From assembly GCF_013394305.1 (NCBI RefSeq), contig NZ_AP019810.1:744001-808000 (forward strand): a stretch of 64,000 bases of DNA. The letters are read 5' to 3'. This stretch comes from Enterococcus mundtii. GTDB lineage: Bacteria; Bacillota; Bacilli; Lactobacillales; Enterococcaceae. Shown in pieces: positions 54,991 through 64,000 of this stretch (positions are counted from its first letter, which is position 1; each line of letters opens with the position of its first letter). A program made the position numbers and the translations under genes. Below the pieces are notes generated by a model, which did no database searches, had not been told where the DNA came from, and saw only the letters and a program-made list of their open reading frames with translations.

Positions 54991-55020
54991 TATATATTGT
55001 GTTTCAAGGAGTTTTTTATT

Positions 55021-55767
55021 ATGAGTAATTATTTCAGATTTTTGATTCATCAATTGAAAGGTTGGCCTCAACAAAATTATTATCTATTCTATTTTAGCCT
55101 AGGTTGCCAAGTCATGACACTTGTGAATCAGCCAATCACTTGGTTATCGATCATTACCTTTATCGGGACAAATCTAGGGGTGTTATGTATTTTATCAATC
55201 AATGCCGCTAAATCAGTCAACGGTATTCTAGGAATTCTCTCTGCTATTTGTTTTATCGTCGTTGGCTTTTCTGCCAAAAACTATTTAAGTATCGGCGAAC
55301 AAATTGCTTACATGGTCACATTGGATATCCCAGTTTTATTAAGTAAAGAATGGAATCATAATATGGCTTCTAAAATTCGAGAATTTAGTGGAAAAAGTTG
55401 GTTGATTGCATTAACCGGGACTGTTTTCGTTTACTTGATTTCAGGTTATTTGATTGGTACGTATACAGACGACCCTCGTCCTTGGATCGATGCCATTGCT
55501 TTTTCGATCAGTCTTTCTGCCGGCATCATTAGCTTCCTTCGCTACAACAATCAGTATTATTGGTGGCTTGCTTCTGGTCTTGCACAAATGGTCTTATGGT
55601 ATGTTTCCTATACCCATGGGTCTGCTAGTTTAGCTATGTTTATCAATAGCTCTGTTTACTTGATCAATGACTTATTAGCCTTTACTGTCTCTCCTTGGTA
55701 CAACAAAAAAGAAAGAGCGCGCATGCAGCGCATGGAAGCAGAATATTTTTCGCACCATGTTTCTTGA
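55021..55767 (+). CDS. pnuC: Nicotinamide riboside/mononucleotide transporter PnuC
   Basis: 248 residues from MSNYFRFLIHQLKGW, RBS AAGGAG. About seven to eight membrane segments. PnuC family motifs: the GW near the start, WNHNMASKIREFSGK, YYWWLASGLAQMVLWY and the SSVYLINDLLAF helix. It facilitates uptake of nicotinamide riboside for NAD synthesis. Confidence 0.88.
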   Translation: MSNYFRFLIHQLKGWPQQNYYLFYFSLGCQVMTLVNQPITWLSIITFIGTNLGVLCILSINAAKSVNGILGILSAICFIVVGFSAKNYLSIGEQIAYMVTLDIPVLLSKEWNHNMASKIREFSGKSWLIALTGTVFVYLISGYLIGTYTDDPRPWIDAIAFSISLSAGIISFLRYNNQYYWWLASGLAQMVLWYVSYTHGSASLAMFINSSVYLINDLLAFTVSPWYNKKERARMQRMEAEYFSHHVS

Positions 55768-55809
55768 TGGAAAACAATAAATAAACTTGTACTAGAAATT
55801 GGTTTGTTT

Positions 55810-55892
55810 TTCAAACCTCTTACTAAAGCGAGAAAGTCACCCAAAATAGGATGGGACTTTTCTCGCTTATTTCTAGGTATCGTCATACCAAG
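55810..55892 (-). repeat. Palindromic 3'-end element, copy F (degenerate)
   Basis: GCGAGAAAGTCACCC pairs imperfectly with GGGACTTTTCTCGC (55828-55869). The conserved right flank CTTATTTCTAGGTATCGTC is recognisable, but the core AAATTTGAAGA is lost. It lies 24 bases after the stop of the gene at 55916. Confidence 0.65.
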
Positions 55893-55915
55893 ATTCTCTC
55901 AGCGGTTCGAGTCAA

Positions 55916-57181
55916 CTAAATCAAATCCTTGAGCAACATTCTAATGTCTTCATCCATCGTTTGTATCACTGATTCCAATTCTTGGAATTTTTTTAATGCA
56001 AGCTGTTGTTCTGAAGTAAATACATAGTCTGCTTGTTCATATTCTTGGATCAAAGAGGCGACTGATTGTTTTTTGATTTTCTTTGCAAGTTCTTGCCATT
56101 CAGTTTCTGTCACAGTTTTTGTTGTAGCTTGCTGTTTTTCTTCGCGTTCTTTGCGTAAAATCTTTAGAAAACCATTTCTCATCACCCGAGGGATACTATC
56201 GAAAAAACCAGTTGTAAATCCATAACGCTGATATTGTTGCCAAACAAAATAATAAATTTGCGGTTGGATAAAACGCTGTTCTTTTGCTAATCGATCGACG
56301 TCTACAGCTTCATTCTTCGATCCTTCTCGCAGATTAGCGATAAACTCTGCAAAAAAAGCGACAGATGGTTGGCTTGTCTCAGCCATTGAAACAGATGACC
56401 AATCTTTTCGAAGAAATAGTTGATAATTAGTCAAGAACGCTTCAACATCTTTAGTCAAATCTTCTGAAAAATCCTCAAATAATGATTTTTTCTCAAGGAT
56501 TTTTTTCGGCTTTTCTTTTGCCTGATAGCTCACTTGTTGGATGTACTTTTCCATTGCTTGATAGTCTGCCAGATAAATCGGTAACTGGGCATGACGAAAT
56601 TCAGTGAGTCGTTTAGTCAGCTTTTTATCTGGTAAAATCGGTTGTTTCAGCCGGCGATTATGATACAACATTAGACAATATTCTTGCCAGAGTCGTTCAG
56701 GAAAGGCAATATTTTGTTGTTTCAGCCAGAGGATCTCATCCAGCGCTAGATCCACTTTAGTCATTCCCTGATTGATCGACGCTGCAACTGTTGGACTAAC
56801 GTGCAAGTGTTCTGCAAAATGATTGATCCCTAGTTTTAATTCCTTACCTGTTTTAGGGGAACGAACGATGTATTGGACTTTCAGTTCACGGCCACATTCA
56901 CAATAAAGTTTCTGTTGCCTACGTGATGTGCGATAAAATGGATTGATCTTAAAGTCAGAAAAAATCCAATCCGTTGCTGCTAAATAGTTTTCTTCCAAAA
57001 ACCGTGAGTGGATCAAGTAACGACGATGTTGATCCATGACAATTCGTTGTTGTTTCGTCAATCGTTCATAGATTTCCCATCGTTGGCTACTTGTATATTG
57101 TTTGGAGATTTTTATTGGGTAGTGTTGCTTGATTTCTTTTGGGAACCATTCATCAAAAATTGCTTGCCAACTTTCATTCAT
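55916..57181 (-). CDS. Uncharacterised protein, helical
   Basis: 421 residues from MNESWQAIFDEWFPKEIKQ, chosen because AGGTGAAAGG lies upstream; a longer frame to 57241 is less likely. No signal peptide or membrane segment. The N-terminal half contains YCECGRELKVQYIV, a possible half zinc site, and KELKLGINHFAEHLHVS. The rest is rich in Lys, Gln and Glu helices. I do not recognise the family, and the neighbours do not help. Confidence 0.75.
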   Translation of the reverse strand: MNESWQAIFDEWFPKEIKQHYPIKISKQYTSSQRWEIYERLTKQQRIVMDQHRRYLIHSRFLEENYLAATDWIFSDFKINPFYRTSRRQQKLYCECGRELKVQYIVRSPKTGKELKLGINHFAEHLHVSPTVAASINQGMTKVDLALDEILWLKQQNIAFPERLWQEYCLMLYHNRRLKQPILPDKKLTKRLTEFRHAQLPIYLADYQAMEKYIQQVSYQAKEKPKKILEKKSLFEDFSEDLTKDVEAFLTNYQLFLRKDWSSVSMAETSQPSVAFFAEFIANLREGSKNEAVDVDRLAKEQRFIQPQIYYFVWQQYQRYGFTTGFFDSIPRVMRNGFLKILRKEREEKQQATTKTVTETEWQELAKKIKKQSVASLIQEYEQADYVFTSEQQLALKKFQELESVIQTMDEDIRMLLKDLI

Positions 57182-57242
57182 ACCTTTCACCTGCCTTTCT
57201 AAATTAAGAGAGTAAAAATAAATACGTTCAAAGAGCAACAAA

Positions 57243-57278
57243 AAAGCCGAAAATAATGTGAGCTATTTTCGGCTTTTC
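57243..57278. terminator. Terminator after pcp
   Basis: A perfect 14-bp stem, AAAAGCCGAAAATA (57243-57256) with 57265-57278. The minus-strand U tract serves pcp. Confidence 0.85.
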
Positions 57279-57346
57279 GCTTTTTTCATACGTGAAGCTG
57301 AGGTTGTGACAGGAGTGTCTTGCACTTGCTGCGCTTCAGCTAACTA

Positions 57347-57991
57347 TCAGTGAGTTGTTCCTGCGTTACCTGAAATATCTTCTTTGTTGTTGACTGCTGC
57401 TTCTACCGCATAAGTCAATGAAGCCGCAATATCATCAAGTGACATTGCCGGTGTCCCTACAGGGCGATCGATGACTTGATCTGGTGAGAATGGTACATGG
57501 ATAAAGCCTCCACGAATCGTTGGGAACTCTGTTTCGATCAAGTGTAACAATCGATACATGATGTCGTTGCAAACAAACGTACCAGCTGTATAAGAAATAT
57601 AGGCTGGTAAACCATGTTCATGGACATTTTTTGTCATTGCTTTGATTGGTAATGAAGTAAAGTAAGCAGCTGGGCCGTCTGCTTCTAACGGCGTATCAAA
57701 TGGCTGGTTACCTTCATTATCTGCAATACGTGCTTCAGCTAGATTGATTGCTACGCGTTCAAAAGAAATCGCTGAACGTCCACCCGCTTGACCAACACAA
57801 ATCACGATTTCAGGTTGATGTTCTTGGATTGCTTCTTTTACGACTTGACCACTTTTACCAAAAACAGTGGGAACTTCTAATTTGATGATTTCTGCACCGG
57901 CAATCTCAGACGGCATTTTTTTGACTGCTTCATAGGCAGGATTTACTTTATCTCCACCAAATGGATCAAAACCAGTTACGAGTACTTTCAT
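57347..57991 (-). CDS. pcp: Pyrrolidone-carboxylate peptidase
   Basis: 214 residues. It removes N-terminal pyroglutamate. The catalytic Glu is in [14 protein letters not shown], Cys in [16 protein letters not shown] and His in [15 protein letters not shown]979 and DUF969 genes lie upstream on the same strand, a common association with this peptidase. Confidence 0.94.
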   Translation of the reverse strand: MKVLVTGFDPFGGDKVNPAYEAVKKMPSEIAGAEIIKLEVPTVFGKSGQVVKEAIQEHQPEIVICVGQAGGRSAISFERVAINLAEARIADNEGNQPFDTPLEADGPAAYFTSLPIKAMTKNVHEHGLPAYISYTAGTFVCNDIMYRLLHLIETEFPTIRGGFIHVPFSPDQVIDRPVGTPAMSLDDIAASLTYAVEAAVNNKEDISGNAGTTH

Positions 57992-58180
57992 TTTTCATTC
58001 CTCCATTATTCTATAAAATGATGCGCTCAATTCATCCTTCAAAGATTTAACTAAACATTAAAATTTGATTGTTTCTCACTCGTGTATTTAGTACTTTCAG
58101 TAAGTCATTCCTATTAGAAGGACTCAGTGTCTATCTATTTTAACAAAAAACAGTCAATAATGAAATGCTTAGCTGTTCAG

Positions 58181-58229
58181 AAAAAGAATCAATCTTCTCC
58201 ATATTTTATGGAAATCATTGATTCTTTTT
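58181..58229 (-). terminator. Terminator after the DUF979 gene
   Basis: AAAAAGAATCAAT (58181-58193) with ATTGATTCTTTTT (58217-58229). Confidence 0.85.
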
Positions 58230-58240
58230 CGCTCAAGATA

Positions 58241-59194
58241 CTATTTAAATAAAATCATATAGATGATTTGGAAAACCAGCATGAATACAGCAACAAATAG
58301 TTGATTCTTGATCACGCCGTATTTATCTTTCATTTCTAACATCGCCACTGGTACTACGTTAAAGTTAGCAGCCATCGGTGTCAACAACGTTCCACAGAAA
58401 CCGCATGTCAACGCGACCATACCGATCAATGCTGGATTAGCCCCTTGACTAAAGACAAAAGGTGCACCGATTCCGACTGTCATGACGGTGATTGCCGCAA
58501 AAGCATTCCCCATGATCACTGTAAATAGAACCATTCCTAGCGCATAGATGATGATACCAATATTGACATTTCCTTCTGGAACGATCGTACCGACTGCACT
58601 AGAAATCACGGTACCAACACCTGCACTCGTGAAGACCGCACCCAATGAAGCTAAGAGCATCGGTAACATACTTAAAGGACCGACTGTACCTAACATGTCT
58701 GAAGCATCATCCAAGAAAGTCGTTGGTCGATTATCTCTTGAAAAGAACATCAAGATCAACATCGCTACAAATACCCCAACACCTACACCGACTAAAGCAC
58801 CTAAATCAGTGAATAGTGCGAATAAAATGGCAAAGATCCCAATACTCAATGCCGGAATAAAGATTTTCATCCCTAATTTATCTGACATTTTTTCCATGTA
58901 TTCTTTTGATGGCAAACGACTTGCACCTTTACTCACTCTTTTGGTGATTGCTGGGATCGTCATCGCGAAAATCAAGATTCCGTTATAAGTTGGAGATATC
59001 CAACGTCCAGCAGCAATCACGACTCCTAAAACTGTCCAGAAAAAGGCAGAACCAAATCGATGAGGATTACTTTTATCAAAGGCATTACGAAGGCCCGTAT
59101 AGATCAAGACTAGTCCCATCAAGATATATAAGATTTCCAATAATTTTTCACTTAACAATATTTCAGAATTTGTAAAAAAGTTCAAAAAATCCAT
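58241..59194 (-). CDS. DUF979 family membrane protein
   Basis: 317 residues with about nine membrane segments. Glycine-rich helices (FTDLGALVGVGVGVFVAML, NPALIGMVALTCGFCGTLLTP) suggest a transporter. It is always paired with DUF969, here 1 base apart. With pcp nearby, a peptide or pyroglutamate substrate is plausible but unproven. Confidence 0.85.
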   Translation of the reverse strand: MDFLNFFTNSEILLSEKLLEILYILMGLVLIYTGLRNAFDKSNPHRFGSAFFWTVLGVVIAAGRWISPTYNGILIFAMTIPAITKRVSKGASRLPSKEYMEKMSDKLGMKIFIPALSIGIFAILFALFTDLGALVGVGVGVFVAMLILMFFSRDNRPTTFLDDASDMLGTVGPLSMLPMLLASLGAVFTSAGVGTVISSAVGTIVPEGNVNIGIIIYALGMVLFTVIMGNAFAAITVMTVGIGAPFVFSQGANPALIGMVALTCGFCGTLLTPMAANFNVVPVAMLEMKDKYGVIKNQLFVAVFMLVFQIIYMILFK

Positions 59195-59195
59195 C

Positions 59196-59882
59196 TTATT
59201 TCTCCTTTCCTGAATAGTATTTCTTCGCTAATTTCTTTTCTTTTAGATAAAAATAGACACTCGCCACGACTAGAGCTGTGATTGCGACTGGTATTTGCAC
59301 CAGTGCCAACTGTCCAAGAGTTACCTCGTAGCCTAAGTCTTTTAATGTGGATTGTACTAACAAAGCACCGGCCCCACCGATAAATAATACTTGACCAAAG
59401 AACCAACAAATATTTTCCATCGCTGAAGACATTCCTTTTAATTCCTCTTCATGTTCGGGATTGACGGTTAATCCTTTTGATTCAACGGTACCTAACGCCA
59501 TTGGCATGATGATTGGACGTACAAAGCCGGCCACCCCACCAAAACTGACATTGAAAGCTGCAAAGATCATGCGGAAAACACCATAAATATCGATGATCAT
59601 TCCAGCGGATACCTTCTTGAAACGTTTGATCAACGTTGCAGCAGACTCCTTCAGACCATTGCGTTCTAACGTACCAGTTGCTAACATAATAATAATAAAA
59701 ATTGCCATTCCTCGGTTATTTACAAAACTTGTACCTAAAGTTTCCAGCATACCTTCAAGTCCTAATCCACCAGTAAATGCGGTCACGACTAACGCAACCA
59801 TAACGATCAAGATCGAATCTAACTTGAAAGCAAAACCAAGAATAACAATCAGTACGCCTAACAGGCTAAGATAATTTTCCAT
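59196..59882 (-). CDS. DUF969 family membrane protein
   Basis: 228 residues, six or so membrane segments, family motifs GGLGLEGMLETLGTSFVNNR and AFNVSFGGVAGFVRPIIMPMA. It resembles one half of a two-subunit carrier with DUF979. First gene of the pair. Substrate unknown. Confidence 0.85.
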   Translation of the reverse strand: MENYLSLLGVLIVILGFAFKLDSILIVMVALVVTAFTGGLGLEGMLETLGTSFVNNRGMAIFIIIMLATGTLERNGLKESAATLIKRFKKVSAGMIIDIYGVFRMIFAAFNVSFGGVAGFVRPIIMPMALGTVESKGLTVNPEHEEELKGMSSAMENICWFFGQVLFIGGAGALLVQSTLKDLGYEVTLGQLALVQIPVAITALVVASVYFYLKEKKLAKKYYSGKEK

Positions 59883-60294
59883 CTGTTTTCCTCCTAAAAA
59901 TTACATGATATTTTTTCATTATAAAATAAAATTGATTGAAAATATAGAGAATTCTTACAAAAAAAATAATATATTTTAAAAATTCTGTCAATTCCATAAC
60001 AACAAATGACTTGAAGTCTTATTTATACTGCCGATTTTCTTGAACTACATAACATTTCTTTACATCTAACTAAGGGATCAAAACTGTAATGTTTGAAACA
60101 ACTCATAAAAACAAATGAGACGTTTCTGAGACATTAGTCCTCTCTCCCTTAAAACCGAATAAACGACAAGAACAGAAGTAACCTCTTCGAAAAAACAAGA
60201 CGCCATCCACAAGAATTTGAAGAACAATTTTTGTGGATGGTGCCTTATTTCTTGAGGCTGAATATTTCTGTCCAGACCTCGCCTCATTTGTTTC
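59883..60294. other. Intergenic region with element E
   Basis: The 412-bp gap holds palindromic element E, an AT-rich stretch upstream of the DUF969 gene, and a short hairpin, CTCAT-N8-ATGAG, near 60095. No coding sequence is seen. Confidence 0.7.
60170..60275 (-). repeat. Palindromic 3'-end element, copy E
   Basis: CCATCCACAAGAATT pairs with AATTTTTGTGGATGG (one mismatch), with core AATTTGAAGAACAAT. The right flank TTATTTCTTGAGGCTGAATA and TTCTGTCC matches copies A and C. It ends 20 bases after the stop at 60295 of the traX-like gene. The stem in that sense runs into a U-rich stretch. Confidence 0.9.
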
Positions 60295-61086
60295 TTAATG
60301 AATAAAAGAAAAAATCAAATAAATGATCCATAGATGTAACGGATAAAACAAGTAAAAAAAGTATTTGTCGAATGCGCGTCCGGCTCCACCTAGTTTTCCA
60401 TTATAAAGAATGATAAATGGGATGACGGTGACCATCATAAATTCATTATCAAACGTTAAAAATTGATACAATGATTGATAATCAGGCATTTGTGTGTAGG
60501 ATAAAATTGCTAGACAAAATAAAATCAGCGTATACACAAAAATACCTAGAACCAATTTCCCTCGTTCTTTTTTCTCGCGGAAGAAATACATCAGCAACAA
60601 CATTGGAACTAAATACAGACCACCTTCTGAAAAAGCAATCGTGATCATGACCAATAAAAGTGCTACTGCTACGAGCATTCCTTTTCTCCAAAGTGTTTTT
60701 CCTTTTATTATAGAAAGAAGCCACATCAAGCAAAACAGCAAAAATAATGTCAAAAAGATATTATGTGGACCTAAAAATAAATAATAGTTTGGCTGATGAT
60801 TATATTCACTGATGTAATTTCCTGTTAATAAATGATAGATGATATTTCCAATCGCTACTACGAATGCAGCTATTCCTAATCGTTTCGCATACTGATATTT
60901 ACTATGCGTATACTTGAAACCTTCAACTAATAAAAATACAAATAATGGCGCAACAAAACGTCCCAACCACGAGACCCAAATTGGTAACCCTAATTGCATC
61001 CCGAAATAACTGTTGATATGATCAACGACCATAAAAACAATTGCTATTCATTTCAATTGATAGCTCGTCAACCCTTTCACTCTCAT
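60295..61086 (-). pseudogene. TraX family membrane protein, interrupted by a nonsense codon
   Basis: The RBS GGAGGG lies 6 bases before an ATG at 61086. From there the frame reads MRVKGLTSYQLK, then TGA at 61048-61050, then IAIVFMVVDHINSYFG and the rest of the TraX sequence. TraX proteins usually begin KGLTSxQLK followed directly by the first membrane helix, so the stop is a lesion in an otherwise complete gene. An internal ATG at 61032 could give 245 residues but has no RBS. About eight membrane helices remain. TraX is an acyltransferase-like membrane protein. Confidence 0.75.
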
Positions 61087-61430
61087 ATATTCCCTCCATT
61101 TTTTTATGCCTCAAGGAATAAGTATAGGCAATCACTACCTATTTCGACCATCTTTCTCTCAACTTTTTCTCTTACAAAATTGTTTGTTTGGATCATCATT
61201 AAAACAAAATCTGCCTCAATGTGTCAAAATGTGACAACGTAACCATTCCTCTTCACTGAAATGAAACGAACAATCGCGGAAAAACGTTGTGAGAAAGTCA
61301 CGTATCGTTTTTACTAAACAATCAGTGAATAGGCAGCATGAAAAAACACCTAAGAAATGACCTGAATCGGGTCGATCTCTTAGATGCTTTTTGAGTGATA
61401 CAAAAGAATGGGTTTCAACTTTTGTGCGTT
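61087..61430. other. Intergenic region, traX-like to antiporter
   Basis: The 344-bp gap holds the antiporter terminator at its lower end. The palindrome TGTCA-AAATG-TGACA near 61220 is a possible regulatory dyad. I see no gene. Confidence 0.6.
61341..61392 (-). terminator. Terminator of the antiporter gene
   Basis: CACCTAAGA-type arm pairs with TCTTAGATG around a shorter inner stem (GACC/GGTC). The A6 run gives the minus-strand U tract. Confidence 0.75.
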
Positions 61431-62855
61431 TTATAAATGCAATACTCCAGTTGCAAATAATGCCAATGCCACTACTCCAAAAATCGATACTAACGAAAGC
61501 AATAAATAATCAAGTTTTGTCTGTGGAACAGCTTGCTGTTTTTCTTTTCTTGCTTTGAGATAAAATAAGATACCTGGTAAAAATAATACAAGAACGAGCA
61601 TCACTTCATTGAAAGCGACAAATAGCATTGCCCAAATTTGAAAAGCACTTGCTAATGAGCCAACCAAGAACTGGACCCATTCTTTTCTTTGATAAGATAG
61701 TTTCATTTGATACAATCCTAAGAATAACCACGTAAAGAAGATCGCTGCTGTTCCGAGGGTATAAGCAAAGTTATAGGCACTATCTGTAAACAGTAGCGAA
61801 AGCAAAAAGACATTTGTACATAAAGTCGTTAATACGATCGCATATGTGGGTGCGCCCTTTTTATTGACTTTTCCCCAACGCGCTGGCAATAAGCCGTCAT
61901 CCGCCATATTGCGCATCGTTTCAATGGGTAAAATCGTCCAAGATAACCATACACCGACCAAGGAAATGATCAGTCCACCATTGATCACGACAGCTCCCCA
62001 TTTACCAACCATCATCTCAAACACATAGCCCATTGCTGGTTGCGTTTGGATTGTTTGGAGTTCTTCCATCGTCATTGTACCGTAAGGCAACATCGAAACT
62101 AAAACATAGATCACGATCAATCCAAAAATTCCTAAAATCGTGGCTTTTCCGACATCTGATTTTTTCTTTGCTCGTGAACCAACCACAGATGCACCTTCAA
62201 TTCCAACAAATACCCAAAGCATCACCATGATACAACTTAGTATTTGACTTGAGAAAGGAATCGGCTGTCCATTGGCATTCAAGATGATATCACTTGAAAA
62301 ATTATTGATGAATTGTTGCAATGAGAACGTGCTGATAGCAACAATGATAAATAAAAATAGCGGAACTAATTTACAAATTGTCACGATTGCATTGACGTAA
62401 CTGGCATTTTCGACTCCTCGATTGACGAGCCAAGCATATCCCCACAAAAATATAGTACTGACGATGACCGAGGCGACATTTTGCCCCCCATCGAATACTG
62501 GAAAGAAATAGCCCAACGCACTCATCAATAGCGTAGCAAATGCCACGTTTCCTAACCAGCAGGTCAGCCAATAGCCCCACCCACTGATGAATCCCGAAAA
62601 TCGACCAAAGCCAGCTTCGGCATAGCTAAAAATACCACCTTCTAATTCTGGACGTTTCTTATTGATATTATTGATTGACAAAGAGAGCATCATCATGGAC
62701 GTCCCAACTAATACCCAGCTGAACAATGCTGGGCCACCAGCCGATCCTGAGATGTCGGTCATAATACCGAAAACGCCACCTCCAATCGCTGACCCAATCA
62801 CTAAGGCCGCTAGTGGGATCAATCCAATACCTTTTTTCTGTTGCTCTGTGTCCAT
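61431..62855 (-). CDS. Basic amino acid/ornithine antiporter, APA family (ArcD-like)
   Basis: 474 residues from MDTEQQKKGIGLIPLAAL, RBS GGAGG 7 bases upstream. Twelve membrane segments. The GSAIGGGVFGI motif in helix 1 and EGASVVGSRAKKKSDVG near residue 230 are typical of arginine/ornithine antiporters. The ADI pathway genes are not in this window, so the exact substrate is inferred. Confidence 0.85.
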   Translation of the reverse strand: MDTEQQKKGIGLIPLAALVIGSAIGGGVFGIMTDISGSAGGPALFSWVLVGTSMMMLSLSINNINKKRPELEGGIFSYAEAGFGRFSGFISGWGYWLTCWLGNVAFATLLMSALGYFFPVFDGGQNVASVIVSTIFLWGYAWLVNRGVENASYVNAIVTICKLVPLFLFIIVAISTFSLQQFINNFSSDIILNANGQPIPFSSQILSCIMVMLWVFVGIEGASVVGSRAKKKSDVGKATILGIFGLIVIYVLVSMLPYGTMTMEELQTIQTQPAMGYVFEMMVGKWGAVVINGGLIISLVGVWLSWTILPIETMRNMADDGLLPARWGKVNKKGAPTYAIVLTTLCTNVFLLSLLFTDSAYNFAYTLGTAAIFFTWLFLGLYQMKLSYQRKEWVQFLVGSLASAFQIWAMLFVAFNEVMLVLVLFLPGILFYLKARKEKQQAVPQTKLDYLLLSLVSIFGVVALALFATGVLHL

Positions 62856-63027
62856 GTACGCATCCTCCAAAATAAACCGCTTTTATGCAAAGTATAGCAA
62901 AACTTCGTTTCATTTATTTTTTTCTAAAAAATTCTAATTGAAATTTAATTGTAACTATTTTTTTCTAATTATACAAGGAAAGCGACCGCTTCTCTTCCTC
63001 TTCTTATCTACCCAAAAAACAAAAAAA

Positions 63028-63036
63028 TGCTATACT
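63028..63036 (+). promoter_or_regulatory. Extended -10 promoter of nrdI
   Basis: TG at 63028-63029, one base, then TATACT (63031-63036), 28 bases before the ATG. A clear -35 is absent, as expected for an extended -10. Confidence 0.5.
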
Positions 63037-63063
63037 GGATAAGAATGATTGGAGGACGATATC

Positions 63064-63513
63064 ATGAATATCTTATATATCTCAATTTCTGGTAACACCC
63101 GAGGATTCGTCAAAAAATTAGCAGCATTTGCTGTGGAACAACATGAAAAAGATGCTTCACTTCCCTTAGTCCACCTGAAAGAGATCCATGAAAATAGCGA
63201 CTTTGAAAAAGAAACTAAACCTTTCTTTGTGTTTGTGCCAACCTATCTAGAAGGAGGCAATGGCATTGACAGTGGTGACCAAGAGATTTTGACAGAAACC
63301 ATGCGAGAATACTTGGAATATCAAGAAAATCATGCGCTTTGTCTTGGTGTTGTCGGTAGCGGAAATAAAAATTTTAACTATCAATATTGTTTGACAGCGA
63401 AACAATATGCTGAACAATTCGGCTTTCCTATGATAGAAGATTATGAATTACGTGGTACACCAATAGATGTTGAAAGAATCTACCATGCCTTAGTTCAACG
63501 ATATAGAGCTTAA
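63064..63513 (+). CDS. nrdI: NrdI-like flavodoxin
   Basis: 149 residues from MNILYISISGNTRGFVKKL, RBS GGAGG. SGNTRGF is the FMN phosphate loop, and LCLGVVGSGNKNFNYQYCLTAKQYAEQFG is the NrdI signature. NrdI supplies oxidant for assembling the Mn cofactor of class Ib ribonucleotide reductase. The nrdEF genes are not nearby, so this is stand-alone. Confidence 0.9.
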   Translation: MNILYISISGNTRGFVKKLAAFAVEQHEKDASLPLVHLKEIHENSDFEKETKPFFVFVPTYLEGGNGIDSGDQEILTETMREYLEYQENHALCLGVVGSGNKNFNYQYCLTAKQYAEQFGFPMIEDYELRGTPIDVERIYHALVQRYRA

Positions 63514-63514
63514 T

Positions 63515-63548
63515 AAAAAGCGCAAAATCCTTTGATTTTGCGCTTTTT
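63515..63548. terminator. Bidirectional terminator, nrdI / PTS gene
   Basis: A perfect 15-bp stem, AAAAAGCGCAAAATC (63515-63529) with 63534-63548, between convergent genes. Confidence 0.93.
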
Positions 63549-63549
63549 A

Positions 63550-64000
63550 TTATTTTACACTTTCCACATCCATCACGGGTGTTTTTGCTGTTACTTCACC
63601 TGTATGTGTTAAAACAAACGTTAGGACATGTTCCATATTTGTCAGGAGAACCATCATAGCGGTTTCTTTTCCTGCCTCTTTGATCGCAGCTAGATCCACG
63701 TCCGCTATCATCGTATCTTTTGTGACAGCTTGTCCTTCACTCACTTTTATATCAAATGGCGTCCCACCTAGTTCCACAGTATTGACTCCCATGTGGATTA
63801 ATAGCTCTAACCCATCAGCTGTTGTTAATCCGATGGCATGTTTCGTTGGGAAAATAGAGCTGATGATCCCAGAAGTTGGCGCATAGATATGACCATTCGT
63901 TGGTTCAACAAAATACCCTTCTCCCATCATCTTTTGAGCAAATACAGGATCACTCGCTTGTTCGATTGATTGCACTGTACCATCTGCTACTGCACATAAT
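63550..64000 (-). CDS. PTS glucose-type EIIA domain, C-terminal end (partial)
   Basis: The frame is open to the window edge; the rest of the protein lies beyond it. Residues include VADGTVQSIEQASDPVFAQKMMG and FVEPTNGHIYAPTSG. The active-site His is in LELLIHMGVNTVEL, phosphorylated by HPr. It is probably the C-terminal domain of a multidomain EIICBA, but the B and C domains are not visible. The sugar cannot be told. Confidence 0.85.
   Translation of the reverse strand, partial: LCAVADGTVQSIEQASDPVFAQKMMGEGYFVEPTNGHIYAPTSGIISSIFPTKHAIGLTTADGLELLIHMGVNTVELGGTPFDIKVSEGQAVTKDTMIADVDLAAIKEAGKETAMMVLLTNMEHVLTFVLTHTGEVTAKTPVMDVESVK

Noticed and set aside
57302-57330. A seventh palindromic element after pcp (GGTTGTGACAGGAGTGTC)
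   Set aside because: It shares only the outer flank with copy D; the stem and core are absent. At most a remnant.

Overview
The window is about 64 kb of low-GC Gram-positive chromosome. It looks like an Enterococcus, probably of the E. faecium/hirae/durans group, but species cannot be fixed from sequence alone. The evidence is the ireB-ruvX-DUF1292 cluster, LPXTG-type surface proteins with Ser/Thr-rich stalks, a split threonine exporter, pot and coaBC-pantothenate operons, ung-pta-tsaE, and strong AGGAGG-type ribosome binding sites. I saw no rRNA, tRNA or CRISPR array.

Layout. 1-3.5 kb: end of a malic enzyme gene, its malate permease, and an IS1182-family element inserted in the terminator between the permease and an acetyltransferase gene. 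3.5-16.6 kb: housekeeping block (GNAT, ireB operon, secreted nuclease, TetR with a PH-like partner, ThrE halves, DUF318/TIGR03943 permease pair, thioredoxin, UvrA-like ATPase, rex, ABC-F). 16.7-24 kb: rhamnose mutarotase, a structured leader with a 23-codon ORF, an unknown basic protein, and a two-component system with its ABC exporter (organised like B. subtilis LnrJK-LMN). 24-29 kb: accessory region with a multiply broken LPXTG adhesin gene, two tandem type I toxin-antitoxin modules (one decayed) and a HigBA-type pair. 29-40 kb: polyamine uptake operon with its regulator, CoA/pantothenate genes, oxidoreductases and a lipoprotein fumarate reductase. 40-64 kb: membrane proteins, murB, DNA repair (exoA, ung), pta, tsaE, a second surface protein with a 27-bp repeat stalk, pnuC, pcp-DUF979-DUF969, a broken traX-like gene, an amino-acid antiporter, stand-alone nrdI and the end of a PTS EIIA domain.

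The most unusual signal is a family of six long palindromes near 18.6, 41.5, 42.1, 50.9, 55.8 and 60.2 kb. Each lies just after the 3' end of a gene (for one copy, a decayed gene). All six point the same way relative to that gene. They share outer flanks, and five share the loop core; the stems differ in sequence but still pair. They behave like a dispersed, covarying terminator or 3'-UTR element.

Other points of note: an IS that duplicated a whole terminator hairpin (29 bp) and carries inward-facing terminators at both ends; a 47-bp tandem duplication of a ribosome binding site plus start codon; a leaderless TetR gene with an operator in its promoter; a 23-codon ORF whose Shine-Dalgarno sits in a hairpin loop; and several genes broken by single-base lesions.
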